A stretch of 64,000 bases of DNA from Rhodococcoides fascians A44A (GCF_000760735.1 NZ_JMEX01000008.1:1641502-1705501); one strand, 5' to 3'. Positions 17,183-26,677 are shown, counted from the stretch's first letter. The notes: a model not told the origin generated them from the sequence alone. Translations and numbers: made by a program.

Positions 17183-18642
17183 GACCGCGCCTCGGATTCC
17201 GTCGAAGTCGACTGCGACGATGTCTCGTACTTCAGTGAAAAACGCTCGTCCACAGCAGGACTGAGATTTTCCATTACGACCGTTGCGTCGTCGAGCGACT
17301 CCAAGTTCTTGATCAAGTCCACGACCTTGACGATAACGTCGTCTGAATGCTTGGTAACGGCGACTGCCGCACAATCGCTGAATTTTTCGGCCAGGTCACT
17401 CCAAGAGAGCGGCGCATCATCGTTCCCTGGTACCCCGGTGCCGGTCTTCTCGTATCGCCGACCGTCCTGAGTGACGATCTCGACTCGCCCCGGAGGTAAC
17501 TCGAGAGTCCAGTCCAGAGATGCATCACTTATCGGCACTATTTTCTGAGCAACGGCCAGGACGGATTTGTCCTTCAAAGATTCGCTGCTGAAGTGCGAGA
17601 TCTTTACGGTCCCATGAACTGCGCCGACTGCGACGAGAAATGGGAGGCTGAACTTTGCGTCGACCAACGTCGTTGGGGTTCGGCGTGCTTCGAGCGGACG
17701 GCACATGAGATCGTGGTAGTCGCCGACGAATACGCGAATCTCGATGAGATCGTCCGCAGTCAATTCATTTTCTTTCAGTAGTTCGATGGTCGCGTGAATG
17801 TGACTGTGAGCGGTACCGACAGCCGGCCACTTCTTGTAGAGAGTTCCGCTACCTCGGTAATCGCTTCCCAGGCCCTCGAGAATTTGCGCGCGATCGTATA
17901 CGCCGCCGAAGTATGTTTTCAGGAAGCCATATTCGCCCTCGAACAGGGTGTCGACGCCCGTGGTGCCTTTCTCGGCCAATAGAACGGCTGTCACTGCGCC
18001 TCGGGCAGAAAAGCCAGCATACATACCACGAAGGTCGCTTCCGGTTCCAGCCACTACCTCCATGACACCGCTCGATTGCATGCTTGCTATGCCGAGTGCA
18101 TGGGCAAGCTGACTGGCGGAAAGGCCGAGCACGCGGCCCGCTGCCGCGGTGGCGGCGAACACCCCCACCACTGTCGACAGGTTCCAGTCCTTACGCCAAC
18201 CGACGTTGCACCGAAGCCGGGCGAACAGGTCTTGACCCGTCGCGACCGCCGCGATGAGGTCTTTGCCGGTTACCCCGCCCTTGCGCTCTGCGACGGCGAA
18301 AACGGCAGGGATGATCGAACTGGAAGCATGCTGGCCCCAGGGAGTCTGATCGTCGTAGTCGAGGCAGTGCGCCAAGGCACCATTGGCGAATGCTGCAGCA
18401 ATTGCCGGCAGCTTGCCTCCGAAAGCCATGAGGGACGCCTCAGGGGTACCACCACCCTCTCGGACCAGGTCGATAGCTGCGCGTACCGCCGGCTCGACGC
18501 CACTGGCTGCGAGAATTACTCCGAGAGTGTCCAAGATGCTTTTTTTGGCGGCTTCTATCGCCTCCGGTGACAGTGACTCGAACGCACTGTTGGCCGCTGC
18601 GTACGCCAGGTGATGTACCAGATCGTCGGTTTCGGTCGGCAT
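17179..18642 (-). CDS. MmgE/PrpD family protein
   Basis: A 487-residue member of the MmgE/PrpD family, which includes 2-methylcitrate dehydratase, cis-aconitate decarboxylase and related enzymes acting on di- and tricarboxylates. Family landmarks: KKSILDTLGVILAASG near the N-terminus, CLDYDD, and KKWPAVGTAHSHIHA in the middle. The start ATG 18642 has AGGGG upstream. It is translationally coupled to the TRAP permease, so the transporter probably brings in its substrate. The tartrate-type dehydrogenase across the divergent promoter hints at hydroxy-dicarboxylate metabolism, but the reaction is not established. Confidence 0.87.
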   Translation of the reverse strand: MPTETDDLVHHLAYAAANSAFESLSPEAIEAAKKSILDTLGVILAASGVEPAVRAAIDLVREGGGTPEASLMAFGGKLPAIAAAFANGALAHCLDYDDQTPWGQHASSSIIPAVFAVAERKGGVTGKDLIAAVATGQDLFARLRCNVGWRKDWNLSTVVGVFAATAAAGRVLGLSASQLAHALGIASMQSSGVMEVVAGTGSDLRGMYAGFSARGAVTAVLLAEKGTTGVDTLFEGEYGFLKTYFGGVYDRAQILEGLGSDYRGSGTLYKKWPAVGTAHSHIHATIELLKENELTADDLIEIRVFVGDYHDLMCRPLEARRTPTTLVDAKFSLPFLVAVGAVHGTVKISHFSSESLKDKSVLAVAQKIVPISDASLDWTLELPPGRVEIVTQDGRRYEKTGTGVPGNDDAPLSWSDLAEKFSDCAAVAVTKHSDDVIVKVVDLIKNLESLDDATVVMENLSPAVDERFSLKYETSSQSTSTESEARS

Positions 18643-18875
18643 TTGAAAAACCCCTATCGCGATTATCTCGAATGACAGCGTCCGGTTCCGGATACGCGTT
18701 GTCGCCTGTGTCACAATTCGAGTCGATCTATTAAGGGGCTAAGCAGCCTCGAATGTCCAATACGTTTTACCAATAGAAGTTATCGGTAGCGCCAATGTTC
18801 AAGTGCCGGGCGAGGTCGCGTTCCGACAGTGCCCACAATGGTCTGCGCGATGCGTTGAAGCATTCTCGGTAGTGC

Positions 18876-19769
18876 TCAATTGGGTACTTCGCCGGCGTAT
18901 TTCTGGGCTTCGTCCATCAGCACTCTCGCCGGGGGAGTCATGTGTGTCAGTCGGCATACGGCGGCGACGTGCAGGTATGACTCCGGGACGATGCGGCGAA
19001 CTCGCACACCTGCCTTCTCGGCCGACGCCGCCCAGGCAGAGGGAGTGACTGCGTGGCCGAAGCCGCTGAGCACCATGGGAAGGATAGACGTCCGGTGTGC
19101 GACTTCGGCAGCGATAGTGGCGGGGATCCCGCTGGCGAGAATGTCGTCCACCAGCGATCGCATCAGCGACCCCTGCTGTGAAGCTATCAACCTCAGCCCT
19201 GACAGCTCCGACCGCTGAATCTCGGGCCGGTCAGGTAGATCCGCGTCGGGGCTCGACAGCAGCAACAGAGGCTGGCTCTTGAACGTCACCACCCGCAGGT
19301 CCGGTGCCTGAACGGCCTGAGGTGAGCCGAGAATGCCGATCTCGCTGACGCCGGTGCGAACCGCTCGGAGGACCTCTTCAGGTGTGAATGCGGCTTGGGC
19401 ATTCACGGTTACTGCCGGAAACAGTCGACCGAACGCGGTGAGGATAGTGGTGAGGGGCTCTATTCCCGGTGACGGCATCGTAATCAGGTCGAGGCGTCCG
19501 CCCCGAAGTCCCTTCAAGCCATGGACAGCTGCTTCCGCGTCGTCCAGATCGCGCAACACCACTCGAGCCGGCCCCACCAAGGTTTCGCCGGCGTCGCTCA
19601 GTACGAGTCGCCGACCGATGCGATGGAACAGCGGCACTCCCAATTCGCGCTCCAGTCCAGCGATGGCCTGAGAAAGAGTGGGTTGGGCGATGAGTAACAC
19701 CTCGGACGCGCGATTGATGCTTCCTTCATCGACGATAGCCAGGAAGTACTTGAGCTTTCGTGCATCCAT
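18876..19769 (-). CDS. LysR family transcriptional regulator
   Basis: A 297-residue LysR-type regulator. The N-terminal winged helix is clear (LKYFLAIVDEGSINRASEVL, then QPTLSQAIAGLERELGVPLFHR) and the rest is the two-lobed effector domain. It lies upstream of the PrpD/TRAP genes on the same strand and divergent from the tartrate-type dehydrogenase gene, so it probably controls both. Three copies of TCGAACCT lie just upstream of its start and are candidate operators. Confidence 0.93.
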   Translation of the reverse strand: MDARKLKYFLAIVDEGSINRASEVLLIAQPTLSQAIAGLERELGVPLFHRIGRRLVLSDAGETLVGPARVVLRDLDDAEAAVHGLKGLRGGRLDLITMPSPGIEPLTTILTAFGRLFPAVTVNAQAAFTPEEVLRAVRTGVSEIGILGSPQAVQAPDLRVVTFKSQPLLLLSSPDADLPDRPEIQRSELSGLRLIASQQGSLMRSLVDDILASGIPATIAAEVAHRTSILPMVLSGFGHAVTPSAWAASAEKAGVRVRRIVPESYLHVAAVCRLTHMTPPARVLMDEAQKYAGEVPN

Positions 19770-19833
19770 TCGAACCTGCCTCCACGTTGTGCTGGTCGTG
19801 AGGTTCGATGCAGTCTAGCTGCGGTCGAACCTC
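19770..19833. promoter_or_regulatory. Candidate LysR operator with three half-sites
   Basis: TCGAACCT occurs at 19770-19777, its complement AGGTTCGA at 19801-19808, and TCGAACCT again at 19825-19832. The last two extend to a nine-base perfect inverted repeat (19800-19808 and 19825-19833) with a 16-base spacer. They lie between the LysR start and the divergent dehydrogenase, where LysR proteins bind. A further TTGATCC/GGATCAA pair is at 19843-19849 and 19910-19916. Confidence 0.6.
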
Positions 19834-19945
19834 TTCTATTGATTGATCCTATGAGCGGCATCGGAACTTGGTAATGGACGGGGGGTAGCTTGCGCAGTCT
19901 TAATTAGTGGGATCAAGCGTGATCTGTCTGACATCGGAGGTAGTA

Positions 19946-21046
19946 GTGGGCTCGCAGTCGACCACGTATCGGATCGCGTCGATCCCCGCCGACGGTGTCG
20001 GCGCAGAGGTGGTGGGCGCGGGCAGACGCGTATTGGATGCCGTGGCCGGACACTCCGGCGGTGCGTTCGCCTTTGAATGGGACGAGTTTCCCTGGGGTAG
20101 CGAATACTACGCGAAGACAGGCAAGATGATGGCCGACGACGGGCTCGAAATTCTGAGAACTTACGACGCCATCTACTTCGGTGCCGTGGGATGGGAGAAC
20201 GTCCCGGACCACGTCAGTCTGTGGGGTCTGCGTCTGAACATCACACAAAACTTCGATCAGTGGGCAAATGTGCGACCGGTGAAGTTTCTGCCCGGAGTGC
20301 AATCCCCGTTACGCAAGGCCGACGACACAGAACTCGACTGGGTCGTCGTCAGAGAAAACAGTGAGGGCGAATACGCGGGCCTCGGTGGACGCAACCTCGG
20401 CGGACGCGGACCGGGCAACGAGGTGGCACTGCAGACGTCACTGTTTACCGACAAGGGCTGTGAGCGGATCATGCGCTTCGCGTTCGATCTGGCGCGCACT
20501 CGCACCGTTGCAAAAGTCTCCTCGGTTACCAAATCCAACGCCCAGCAGTACGGCATGGTGCTGTGGGACGAGGTCTTCCATCGGGTGGCAACGGACTATC
20601 CAGACGTTGCCACGGAGAGCGTTCTGGTCGATGCGATGAGCGCAAAATTCATCCTTCACCCAGAGGAACTGTCCGTCGTCGTCGCCTCGAACCTCAACGC
20701 CGACATCCTCTCCGACCTCGGATCTGCACTCGCCGGTAGCCTCGGCATCGCAGCGAGTGCCAACCTCAACCCCGAACGCCGCTATCCGAGCATGTTCGAA
20801 CCCGTCCACGGATCGGCCCCCGATATCGCTGGCAAAGGCATCAGCAACCCCATCGGCGCGATCGCCAGCGCAGCCCTCATGCTCGATCACTTCGGACGCC
20901 ACGCCGAGGCCAGGCAGGTCGAAGCCGCCATCGAAGCCACCACCGCGGGGGGAGTTCTCACCCGCGATATCGGCGGCACAGCAGACACCGAGGCCGTCAC
21001 CGACGCCATCGTGAGCGCGCTGCGGGCCGCGCTCACCCCAGCGTGA
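19946..21046 (+). CDS. Tartrate/isopropylmalate-type dehydrogenase
   Basis: A 366-residue metal-dependent beta-decarboxylating dehydrogenase. Family motifs: ASIPADGVGAEVV at the N-terminus, WVVVRENSEGEYAGLGGR (the tartrate dehydrogenase/TtuC form), and FEPVHGSAPDIAGKG near the C-terminus. It should oxidise a 2-hydroxy-dicarboxylate such as tartrate or malate with NAD and Mn2+. GTG 19946 has GGAGG five bases upstream; an upstream GTG at 19907 does not. A hairpin follows the stop, so the next aldehyde dehydrogenase gene is probably a separate unit. Confidence 0.88.
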   Translation: MGSQSTTYRIASIPADGVGAEVVGAGRRVLDAVAGHSGGAFAFEWDEFPWGSEYYAKTGKMMADDGLEILRTYDAIYFGAVGWENVPDHVSLWGLRLNITQNFDQWANVRPVKFLPGVQSPLRKADDTELDWVVVRENSEGEYAGLGGRNLGGRGPGNEVALQTSLFTDKGCERIMRFAFDLARTRTVAKVSSVTKSNAQQYGMVLWDEVFHRVATDYPDVATESVLVDAMSAKFILHPEELSVVVASNLNADILSDLGSALAGSLGIAASANLNPERRYPSMFEPVHGSAPDIAGKGISNPIGAIASAALMLDHFGRHAEARQVEAAIEATTAGGVLTRDIGGTADTEAVTDAIVSALRAALTPA

Positions 21047-21062
21047 ACAGGTGCATCAGACC

Positions 21063-21098
21063 CCGGTCGGCTCGATATGACCTTGTCGAGCCGACCGG
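21063..21098 (+). terminator. Terminator hairpin after the tartrate-type dehydrogenase
   Basis: A perfect 13-base inverted repeat (CCGGTCGGCTCGA and its complement) with a ten-base loop begins 17 bases after the stop codon. No long T-tract follows; a short T-rich run appears about 15 bases later. Confidence 0.7.
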
Positions 21099-21271
21099 TT
21101 CCAATGAAAGTTTTATCCGAGCGTGGCGTAGTTCGCCCGAGGGGTACACCAGATGTGAAATCCTTGTACGCGAACCAGTTTCGGCTTATATATGTAGAGC
21201 GCACGTGTGAACCCGTCGGTTGATTCTCTGCCGATCGACGCGGTGTCGTAGATTCTTTCGAGAGGATGCAA

Positions 21272-22771
21272 GTGAGTACAGATCTCCAGAATTTCGCCCT
21301 GTTGGATGGTGCCCAGAACTTCTTGGCACGGGAGGTGCACCACCCTTTCGTCGACGGGCGCAGTGTGCCGGTTGATTCCGGGGAGACTTTGACGACCGTC
21401 AATCCGTCGACGGGCGAGATTCTCGCCCGGATAGGTGCAGGCGGTGAGTCCGACATCGACCGGGCGGTAGTCGCCGCCCGCCGCGCCTTCCACGGTCCGT
21501 GGAGCACCTGGTCTCCTTACGAACGTCAAGCTCTGCTGACGCGCGTCGCGCACATCATGGACGACCGTTTCGACGAGCTGATTCAGATCGAGGCGCTGGA
21601 CATGGGTGCCCCGGTCACGAGGTTGCGTAACTCCAAGGCAGCCTTGATGAAGATGTTGTCGTTCTTTTCGACGCAAGCGGGAAACATCTCGGGTGAGACC
21701 TTGATGAATGGCATCCCTGGCGACATTGCCACAATGACGTTGAAAGCTCCGGTGGGTGTCATCGGAGGCATTATTCCGTGGAACGGTCCGCTGGGCGGTC
21801 AGTTCTGGATCGTCGGTGCGGTCTTGGCAAGTGGGTGTACCACCGTTCTGAAGCCCTCCGAGGATGCGTCGCTATCCGTTCTGAGGACAGCAGAAATACT
21901 GCACGAGGCGGGCGTTCCCGCCGGCGTCGTCAACGTGGTCACTGGCTTGGGCAAAGATGCAGGCAACGCGCTGGCCAGTCATCCTGACGTCGACCGAATT
22001 GCCTTCACCGGATCGACGCAGACCGGCCGCAGCATCATCAAAGCATCGACTGTGAACATCAAAGGCCTGCAGCTCGAACTCGGTGGGAAATCCGCCGACA
22101 TCGTCTGTGCCGATGCAGATTTGGACAAAGCGGTACCGGGTGCCGCCATGGGTGTGTTCGCCAACTCCGGTCAGATCTGTTTCGCCGGAACGCGTGTGTT
22201 GGTTCAGCGGTCCATCGTCGATCAGTTCACCGAACGACTCCTGCAGTACATGGACGAGATCCGAGTCGGACACAGCCTCGACGACGCGGCCACCCTGGGC
22301 CCGATCATCTCGCAGCCTCAGTTGGACAAGGTCATGGCCTACACCGACATCGGTCGTGAGGAAGGAGCAGAACTGCTCCGTGGCGGCGAGCGATTGGGCG
22401 GCGATCTCGGCAGCGGCTACTTCATGGCACCGACCGTGTTCGGCGGTGTGTCGAACAGTATGCGTATCGCTCGCGAGGAGATCTTTGGACCGGTGCTCTC
22501 CATTCTACCGTTCGACGACGTGGACGAGGCCATTCGTATTGCCAACGACAGCGACTACGGGCTCGGCGGTGCAGTGTGGTCGCAAGGTCTGTCGACTGCC
22601 ATGAAAGTGGTTCGTGGGGTGCACACCGGCACGATGTGGGTGAACTGTTACGGCTACATCGATCCCATGGTCGGTTTCGGCGGCACCAAGTTGAGCGGAT
22701 ACGGAGCCAAAGGCAACGCCGCCCATATGGACAACTACCTCTACACCAAGTGCGTCTACATGGAGCTATGA
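21272..22771 (+). CDS. Aldehyde dehydrogenase family protein
   Basis: NAD(P)-dependent aldehyde dehydrogenase, about 499 residues. Landmarks are VIGGIIPWNGPL (cofactor site), FTGSTQTGR, LELGGKSADIV with the general-base Glu, and SGQICFAGTR with the catalytic Cys. GTG 21272 is preferred over ATG 21266 because AGAGG lies directly against the ATG but six bases from the GTG. It oxidises an aldehyde to its acid; the substrate is unknown. A strong intrinsic terminator follows. Confidence 0.93.
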   Translation: MSTDLQNFALLDGAQNFLAREVHHPFVDGRSVPVDSGETLTTVNPSTGEILARIGAGGESDIDRAVVAARRAFHGPWSTWSPYERQALLTRVAHIMDDRFDELIQIEALDMGAPVTRLRNSKAALMKMLSFFSTQAGNISGETLMNGIPGDIATMTLKAPVGVIGGIIPWNGPLGGQFWIVGAVLASGCTTVLKPSEDASLSVLRTAEILHEAGVPAGVVNVVTGLGKDAGNALASHPDVDRIAFTGSTQTGRSIIKASTVNIKGLQLELGGKSADIVCADADLDKAVPGAAMGVFANSGQICFAGTRVLVQRSIVDQFTERLLQYMDEIRVGHSLDDAATLGPIISQPQLDKVMAYTDIGREEGAELLRGGERLGGDLGSGYFMAPTVFGGVSNSMRIAREEIFGPVLSILPFDDVDEAIRIANDSDYGLGGAVWSQGLSTAMKVVRGVHTGTMWVNCYGYIDPMVGFGGTKLSGYGAKGNAAHMDNYLYTKCVYMEL

Positions 22772-22791
22772 CGACTCGCTGACCGCCCAAG

Positions 22792-22852
22792 CGGGCCCCT
22801 TCCGTCGATTCTGTTGCGTCACTGCGCAATCAACGGAGGGGGCCCGATTTTT
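22792..22852 (+). terminator. Rho-independent terminator after aldehyde dehydrogenase
   Basis: A 14-base stem (CGGGCCCCTTCCGT with a partner having one G-T wobble) encloses an inner TTGCG/CGCAA hairpin and is followed by ATTTTT. It lies between the aldehyde dehydrogenase stop and the convergent MFS gene stop. Confidence 0.85.
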
Positions 22853-22856
22853 GTAC

Positions 22857-24251
22857 TCAACTCCGTGACGTCGCCGCTCGACGGTACGCGAGCAACCCCG
22901 CAAGTACGACTGCAGCGCAGACCATGATGAACACACCTGTACGGTGCAGGCCCGCGTCGTCGACAACCGGACCTGCAGTGATCTGGAGTACGACCACCGC
23001 AAGATTTGCTCCGACGAAGGCGATGGTGCGGTACATCCCGATAGCGGTGCCGACGTCGTCGACCGAGGTCGTGGCATTGATGAGGCTCTGATTTCCGATG
23101 TTGTGAAAGCCGTTGGGAATTCCGAGTACGGCGGCGACCAGAAGAAGCACGTACATCGGGGCGGTGCTGGACTCGACGGTGGCGATCAGAGTGCCGCCGA
23201 CGAGCATCATCACCGTGCCGGCGAGAAGGGTGCGTCGCGCGCCGAACCGGCCGTATACGCGGGCTCCGAGGACCGTGGACAGGACGGTGACTCCGGCGAC
23301 CGGCAGCATGGTCAGGCCGGTCTCGATGGGTGTCATTCCCCGAGACGCCTGCAGCCACTGTGGGATTCCGAAAAACACACAATAGAAGCACGTGTAGGTG
23401 ATCAGCGCACCGCCCAGGGTCGCGGCCAGCGCACGGTTATGGGCGAGAGCGCGTACGTCGAAGAATGGTTGGTTCGTGCGACGCTCCCACACGACGAACA
23501 GCACGAACGCGACAGAGGAGACAGGGAGTATCCACCATCGGGCTGTGTGTGCGATCGACGCCAGGAACACCATCAACGACGCCACTGTGGTAACGAAGAA
23601 CGCGATCCCTATTCCGTCCATGGCTCCGAGTGCCTCTCGCAGGGAGACCGTCGACCGACCCTCGTCTCCGACGTCGACCGATAACACTGCGATCGCGCTG
23701 ATGGCCACGACGGGAAGGTTCACCCAGAGGATCGACTGCCAGCCGAACGTTCCGACCAGAAGCCCGCCGACTGTCGGGCCCAAAGCGGCAACGGACTGCC
23801 CGCACATCACGATGGTGGTGAGCGCAGTGCGGGTTTGCTGCCCGTGCAGTTCTCCGTACGCCCGGACCATGGTCATCGCGTTGGGCATATGCGCCGAGAT
23901 CCCGACTCCTAGAACTACATACGACGCGATCAACGTTCCGATGTTCGGTGCGAAGGCACCACAGACGGAACCCGACGCCACGAAAGCCAAACCTGCCAAA
24001 AACACGCGACGTGCGCCGAGCATCGATCCCAAGCGACCCGCCATCGGCGCGCAGACGGCCGTTGTGATGTACATAGCCGAGATGACCCACGAGACATTGG
24101 CGCTCGGGCCGAACTGGGCAGCAATTCCAACGATGGCCACAGCGATCATGGACGAGTTGAGCGGTTGAAGCACGGTTCCGGTGGCTGCTGCTCCTCGCAC
24201 GCTGAAGGGGACCGATGTTCGCGCCAGCCCTGTTTCGGTACTCCGCGTCAT
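22857..24251 (-). CDS. MFS transporter, DHA2 (EmrB/QacA-like) efflux type
   Basis: A 464-residue multi-helix drug:H+ antiporter-like protein. It begins with the first-helix segment VLQPLNSSMIAVAIVGIAAQFG (cut here to the landmark LNSSMIAVAI), with loop motif AGRLGSMLGARR and GPTVGGLLVGTFGWQSIL. It is translationally coupled to the upstream MarR gene (ATGA overlap), the common arrangement of a substrate-sensing repressor with its exporter. The exported compound is unknown. Confidence 0.9.
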   Translation of the reverse strand: MTRSTETGLARTSVPFSVRGAAATGTVLQPLNSSMIAVAIVGIAAQFGPSANVSWVISAMYITTAVCAPMAGRLGSMLGARRVFLAGLAFVASGSVCGAFAPNIGTLIASYVVLGVGISAHMPNAMTMVRAYGELHGQQTRTALTTIVMCGQSVAALGPTVGGLLVGTFGWQSILWVNLPVVAISAIAVLSVDVGDEGRSTVSLREALGAMDGIGIAFFVTTVASLMVFLASIAHTARWWILPVSSVAFVLFVVWERRTNQPFFDVRALAHNRALAATLGGALITYTCFYCVFFGIPQWLQASRGMTPIETGLTMLPVAGVTVLSTVLGARVYGRFGARRTLLAGTVMMLVGGTLIATVESSTAPMYVLLLVAAVLGIPNGFHNIGNQSLINATTSVDDVGTAIGMYRTIAFVGANLAVVVLQITAGPVVDDAGLHRTGVFIMVCAAVVLAGLLAYRRAATSRS

Positions 24252-24706
24252 TTACGCACCGCCCGGTCCTCGACGCTGTCGCTGACGACAGGTGCGCTCG
24301 ACAGACGGCGCAGCAGGGCTCCGGCGGCAAAGAGCACGTCGCGTTCCACAGCACTGCAATGCGTGTCGAGTGCGTTTGCCAGCCACTCGTCGCGCTTGCG
24401 ACGATCGGCTCCGAGCTTGGCCTTGCCCTCGTGGGTGATCGAAATGATTTGCGCGCGACCGTCATCAGGGTCTTGAATGCGGGTCACCAGTCCGCGCTCT
24501 TCCAGTAGTGTGACCGTCCTGGCCACGGTCTGCGGTGTCACCCGCTCCACTTTGGCCAGTTCACGGGCGCTCATTGCACCGATGCGGTCGAGGTTCCCAA
24601 GGGTCTGAAGCTGGGTGGGTGTCAGTAGATGGCCGGCGACGTTCGCTCGAATAGCTCGGTTGAACAGCACGATGTCTTCTCGAAGTGCATCGACCCGATC
24701 GTCCAC
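24248..24706 (-). CDS. MarR family transcriptional regulator
   Basis: A 152-residue winged-helix regulator. The HTH spans LTPTQLQTLGNL to SARELAKVERVTPQTVARTV, followed by the wing residues DPDDGRAQ typical of the family. GTG 24706 has GGAGG five bases upstream. It probably represses itself and the coupled efflux pump, released by a ligand. It is divergent from the IclR gene. Confidence 0.9.
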   Translation of the reverse strand: MDDRVDALREDIVLFNRAIRANVAGHLLTPTQLQTLGNLDRIGAMSARELAKVERVTPQTVARTVTLLEERGLVTRIQDPDDGRAQIISITHEGKAKLGADRRKRDEWLANALDTHCSAVERDVLFAAGALLRRLSSAPVVSDSVEDRAVRK

Positions 24707-24914
24707 GCGATCCTCCTCATTAATAGCCAGCAATGCTTACGAATATACGCCTTTTAGTACGTTTTGGGGGGTACACTGGCGGATAAGTAGGCAGCATCAC
24801 TGGCTAATCGGTCGTCGACCGGGCAGCCGTGCGGCGTTACACGCCATGACGGGCCGGAGCACTAGGATGAGCGGTACGCGGCGAACGACGGAAGAAACGG
24901 GTCGGACTCGAACG

Positions 24915-25766
24915 ATGGCACAGTCTCATGCATCGAATGACGTCGATGACGTGGCGGAAAGCCCGGACACGGCTGGCAGTCTGGAAAAGATGCTTCACAT
25001 CCTGCAATTGTTCAGTGAAGCTCAGCCGATGTGGTCCACTGCCGCGATTCTCGAGTACCTCGATACTTCTCGTTCGACGGGGTATCGGTACATCAAGACG
25101 CTGAACGATGCCGGGTTGATCGCCGCTGTGCGTAACGGGCAGTACACTCTCGGCCCCCGAATCATCGAGATGGATCGCCAGATTCGTGAGACCGATCCTC
25201 TTCTGCTGGCCAGTCGTGGTGTGCTGGAGGACTTGGTGGACAACATCGGCCACTCGGCGTTGTTGTGCCGACCGTTTGGTGACTCGGTCCTCTGTGTCGG
25301 TGAGTACCGAGCTCCGCTCAGTCCGGCCAATCGTTTTTCTCGCGGTGAACGGCGTCCGTTGTTTCAAGGAGCGGTGTCGAAAATAATACTGGCCTACCTT
25401 CCGCACCACCGCCTGAAGGCGTTGTACCCGCGTCAACGCGAGCAAATTCAGCAGGCGGGTCTGGGTGACTCGTGGACCGCCTTCCGTGCGACTTTGGGTG
25501 CATTCAAGAAAGACGGCTTCGTTGTCACAGTGGGGGAGTTCAACCCTGGGGTCTGCGGCGTCGCGGCACCGGTTCTCACTGGCCAGAAAACCGCGCTTGG
25601 AAGTGTGGGGGTGGCGTGGGATGTGAACGAGCGGCGCGATGTCGACGTGCGGCGGGCAGTGGCGGCTGTGAAGCTTGCAGCGTCGAAGATTTCGGACGGG
25701 GTAGCCGACATACAACGTCGAGCCGACGCCGCAGACGGGGCGGGGCCGGTCCCGACCTCCCTGTGA
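24915..25766 (+). CDS. IclR family transcriptional regulator
   Basis: A 283-residue IclR-type regulator. The N-terminal HTH covers SLEKMLHILQLFSEAQ to TSRSTGYRYIKTLNDAGLI, then a GAF-like effector domain (ALLCRPFGDSVLCVGEY, FNPGVCGVAAPVL). ATG 24915 lacks a strong ribosome site; ATG 24867 (GGAG nine bases upstream) is an alternative that adds 16 residues. It lies at the edge of the sugar-porter/SDR/aldolase regulon and is the best local candidate for the protein binding the two palindromes at 28367 and 33814 (inference). Confidence 0.88.
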   Translation: MAQSHASNDVDDVAESPDTAGSLEKMLHILQLFSEAQPMWSTAAILEYLDTSRSTGYRYIKTLNDAGLIAAVRNGQYTLGPRIIEMDRQIRETDPLLLASRGVLEDLVDNIGHSALLCRPFGDSVLCVGEYRAPLSPANRFSRGERRPLFQGAVSKIILAYLPHHRLKALYPRQREQIQQAGLGDSWTAFRATLGAFKKDGFVVTVGEFNPGVCGVAAPVLTGQKTALGSVGVAWDVNERRDVDVRRAVAAVKLAASKISDGVADIQRRADAADGAGPVPTSL

Positions 25767-25855
25767 TCGAAGCGTCCGAGTACGCAACGCAAATCGCCGC
25801 CAGACGATGTGCTCTCACACGGTCTGACGGCAATTTGTCGATACTGGAAGGTCGA

Positions 25856-26623
25856 TCAGATTCCGACGGTCTGGCCTCCGTCGATCACCATTGCATGACC
25901 GGTCGCGAAGCTCCCGAGGTCTGACGACAGCCACAGAACCGCAGACGCGATCTCGGCGGCGGTTCCCATCCGTCCCACGGGTTCCTGGCCGATCACACGA
26001 GCCCTGCCTTCGGGAGTGCCGCCCGAGAACCTGTCCATCATGGGCGTCTCGATGATGCCAGGACAGATGGCATTGACCCGAATGCCCTGGTCAGCGTAAT
26101 CGAGTGCCGCGGACTTGGTCAGTCCGATCAATCCGTGCTTGGCTGCGACGTATGCGGCCTGTCCTCGAATTCCGATGACACCTGCTCCCGAAGACGTGTT
26201 GACGATGGATCCACCACCGTTTTCGAGCATCGCGGGAATCTGGTACTTCATGCAGAGAAAAGCGCTTCGCAGATCGATGTCGATCAGCCGAGTCCACTCG
26301 TCTTCCTCGATGTCGACCAGCGGTGCGGCCGGCTGTTCGATGCCTGCGTTGTTGAATGCGACGTCGAGTCGTCCGAATTCCGCGACGGTCCGCTCGATGG
26401 CGCTACGAATGTCCGCCGAGGACGACACGTCGCAGCGCACGGCTACCGTTCGACCGCCGTGTTCGGCTGCAAGCCTGGCGGTTTCGCCATTTCCGGCGGT
26501 ATCGATGTCGGCCAGAACCACGTCCGCACCCTCGCTCGCAAAGGCCAAGGCGGTTGCGCGGCCGATTCCGCTGCCGGCTCCCGTCACGAATACAGCTTTT
26601 CCGGCAAATCTGCGTTCAGTCAT
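25856..26623 (-). CDS. SDR family oxidoreductase
   Basis: A classical short-chain dehydrogenase, 255 residues. The cofactor motif TGAGSGIGRATALAF, NNAGIEQP, catalytic Ser in NTSSGAG and YVAAKHG are all present. It uses NAD(P) to oxidise or reduce an alcohol/carbonyl. It lies 55 bases behind the sugar-porter gene in the same direction. Its C-terminal half is strikingly close to the SDR at 46657-47427 (PGIIETPMM, then RFSGxTPEGRARVI), indicating paralogues. Confidence 0.93.
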   Translation of the reverse strand: MTERRFAGKAVFVTGAGSGIGRATALAFASEGADVVLADIDTAGNGETARLAAEHGGRTVAVRCDVSSSADIRSAIERTVAEFGRLDVAFNNAGIEQPAAPLVDIEEDEWTRLIDIDLRSAFLCMKYQIPAMLENGGGSIVNTSSGAGVIGIRGQAAYVAAKHGLIGLTKSAALDYADQGIRVNAICPGIIETPMMDRFSGGTPEGRARVIGQEPVGRMGTAAEIASAVLWLSSDLGSFATGHAMVIDGGQTVGI

Positions 26624-26677
26624 TTTCGGGCAATCGCCTTCTGTTGGGTGAGTGAGAAAGGTTTGCTGTGCGTCAGG

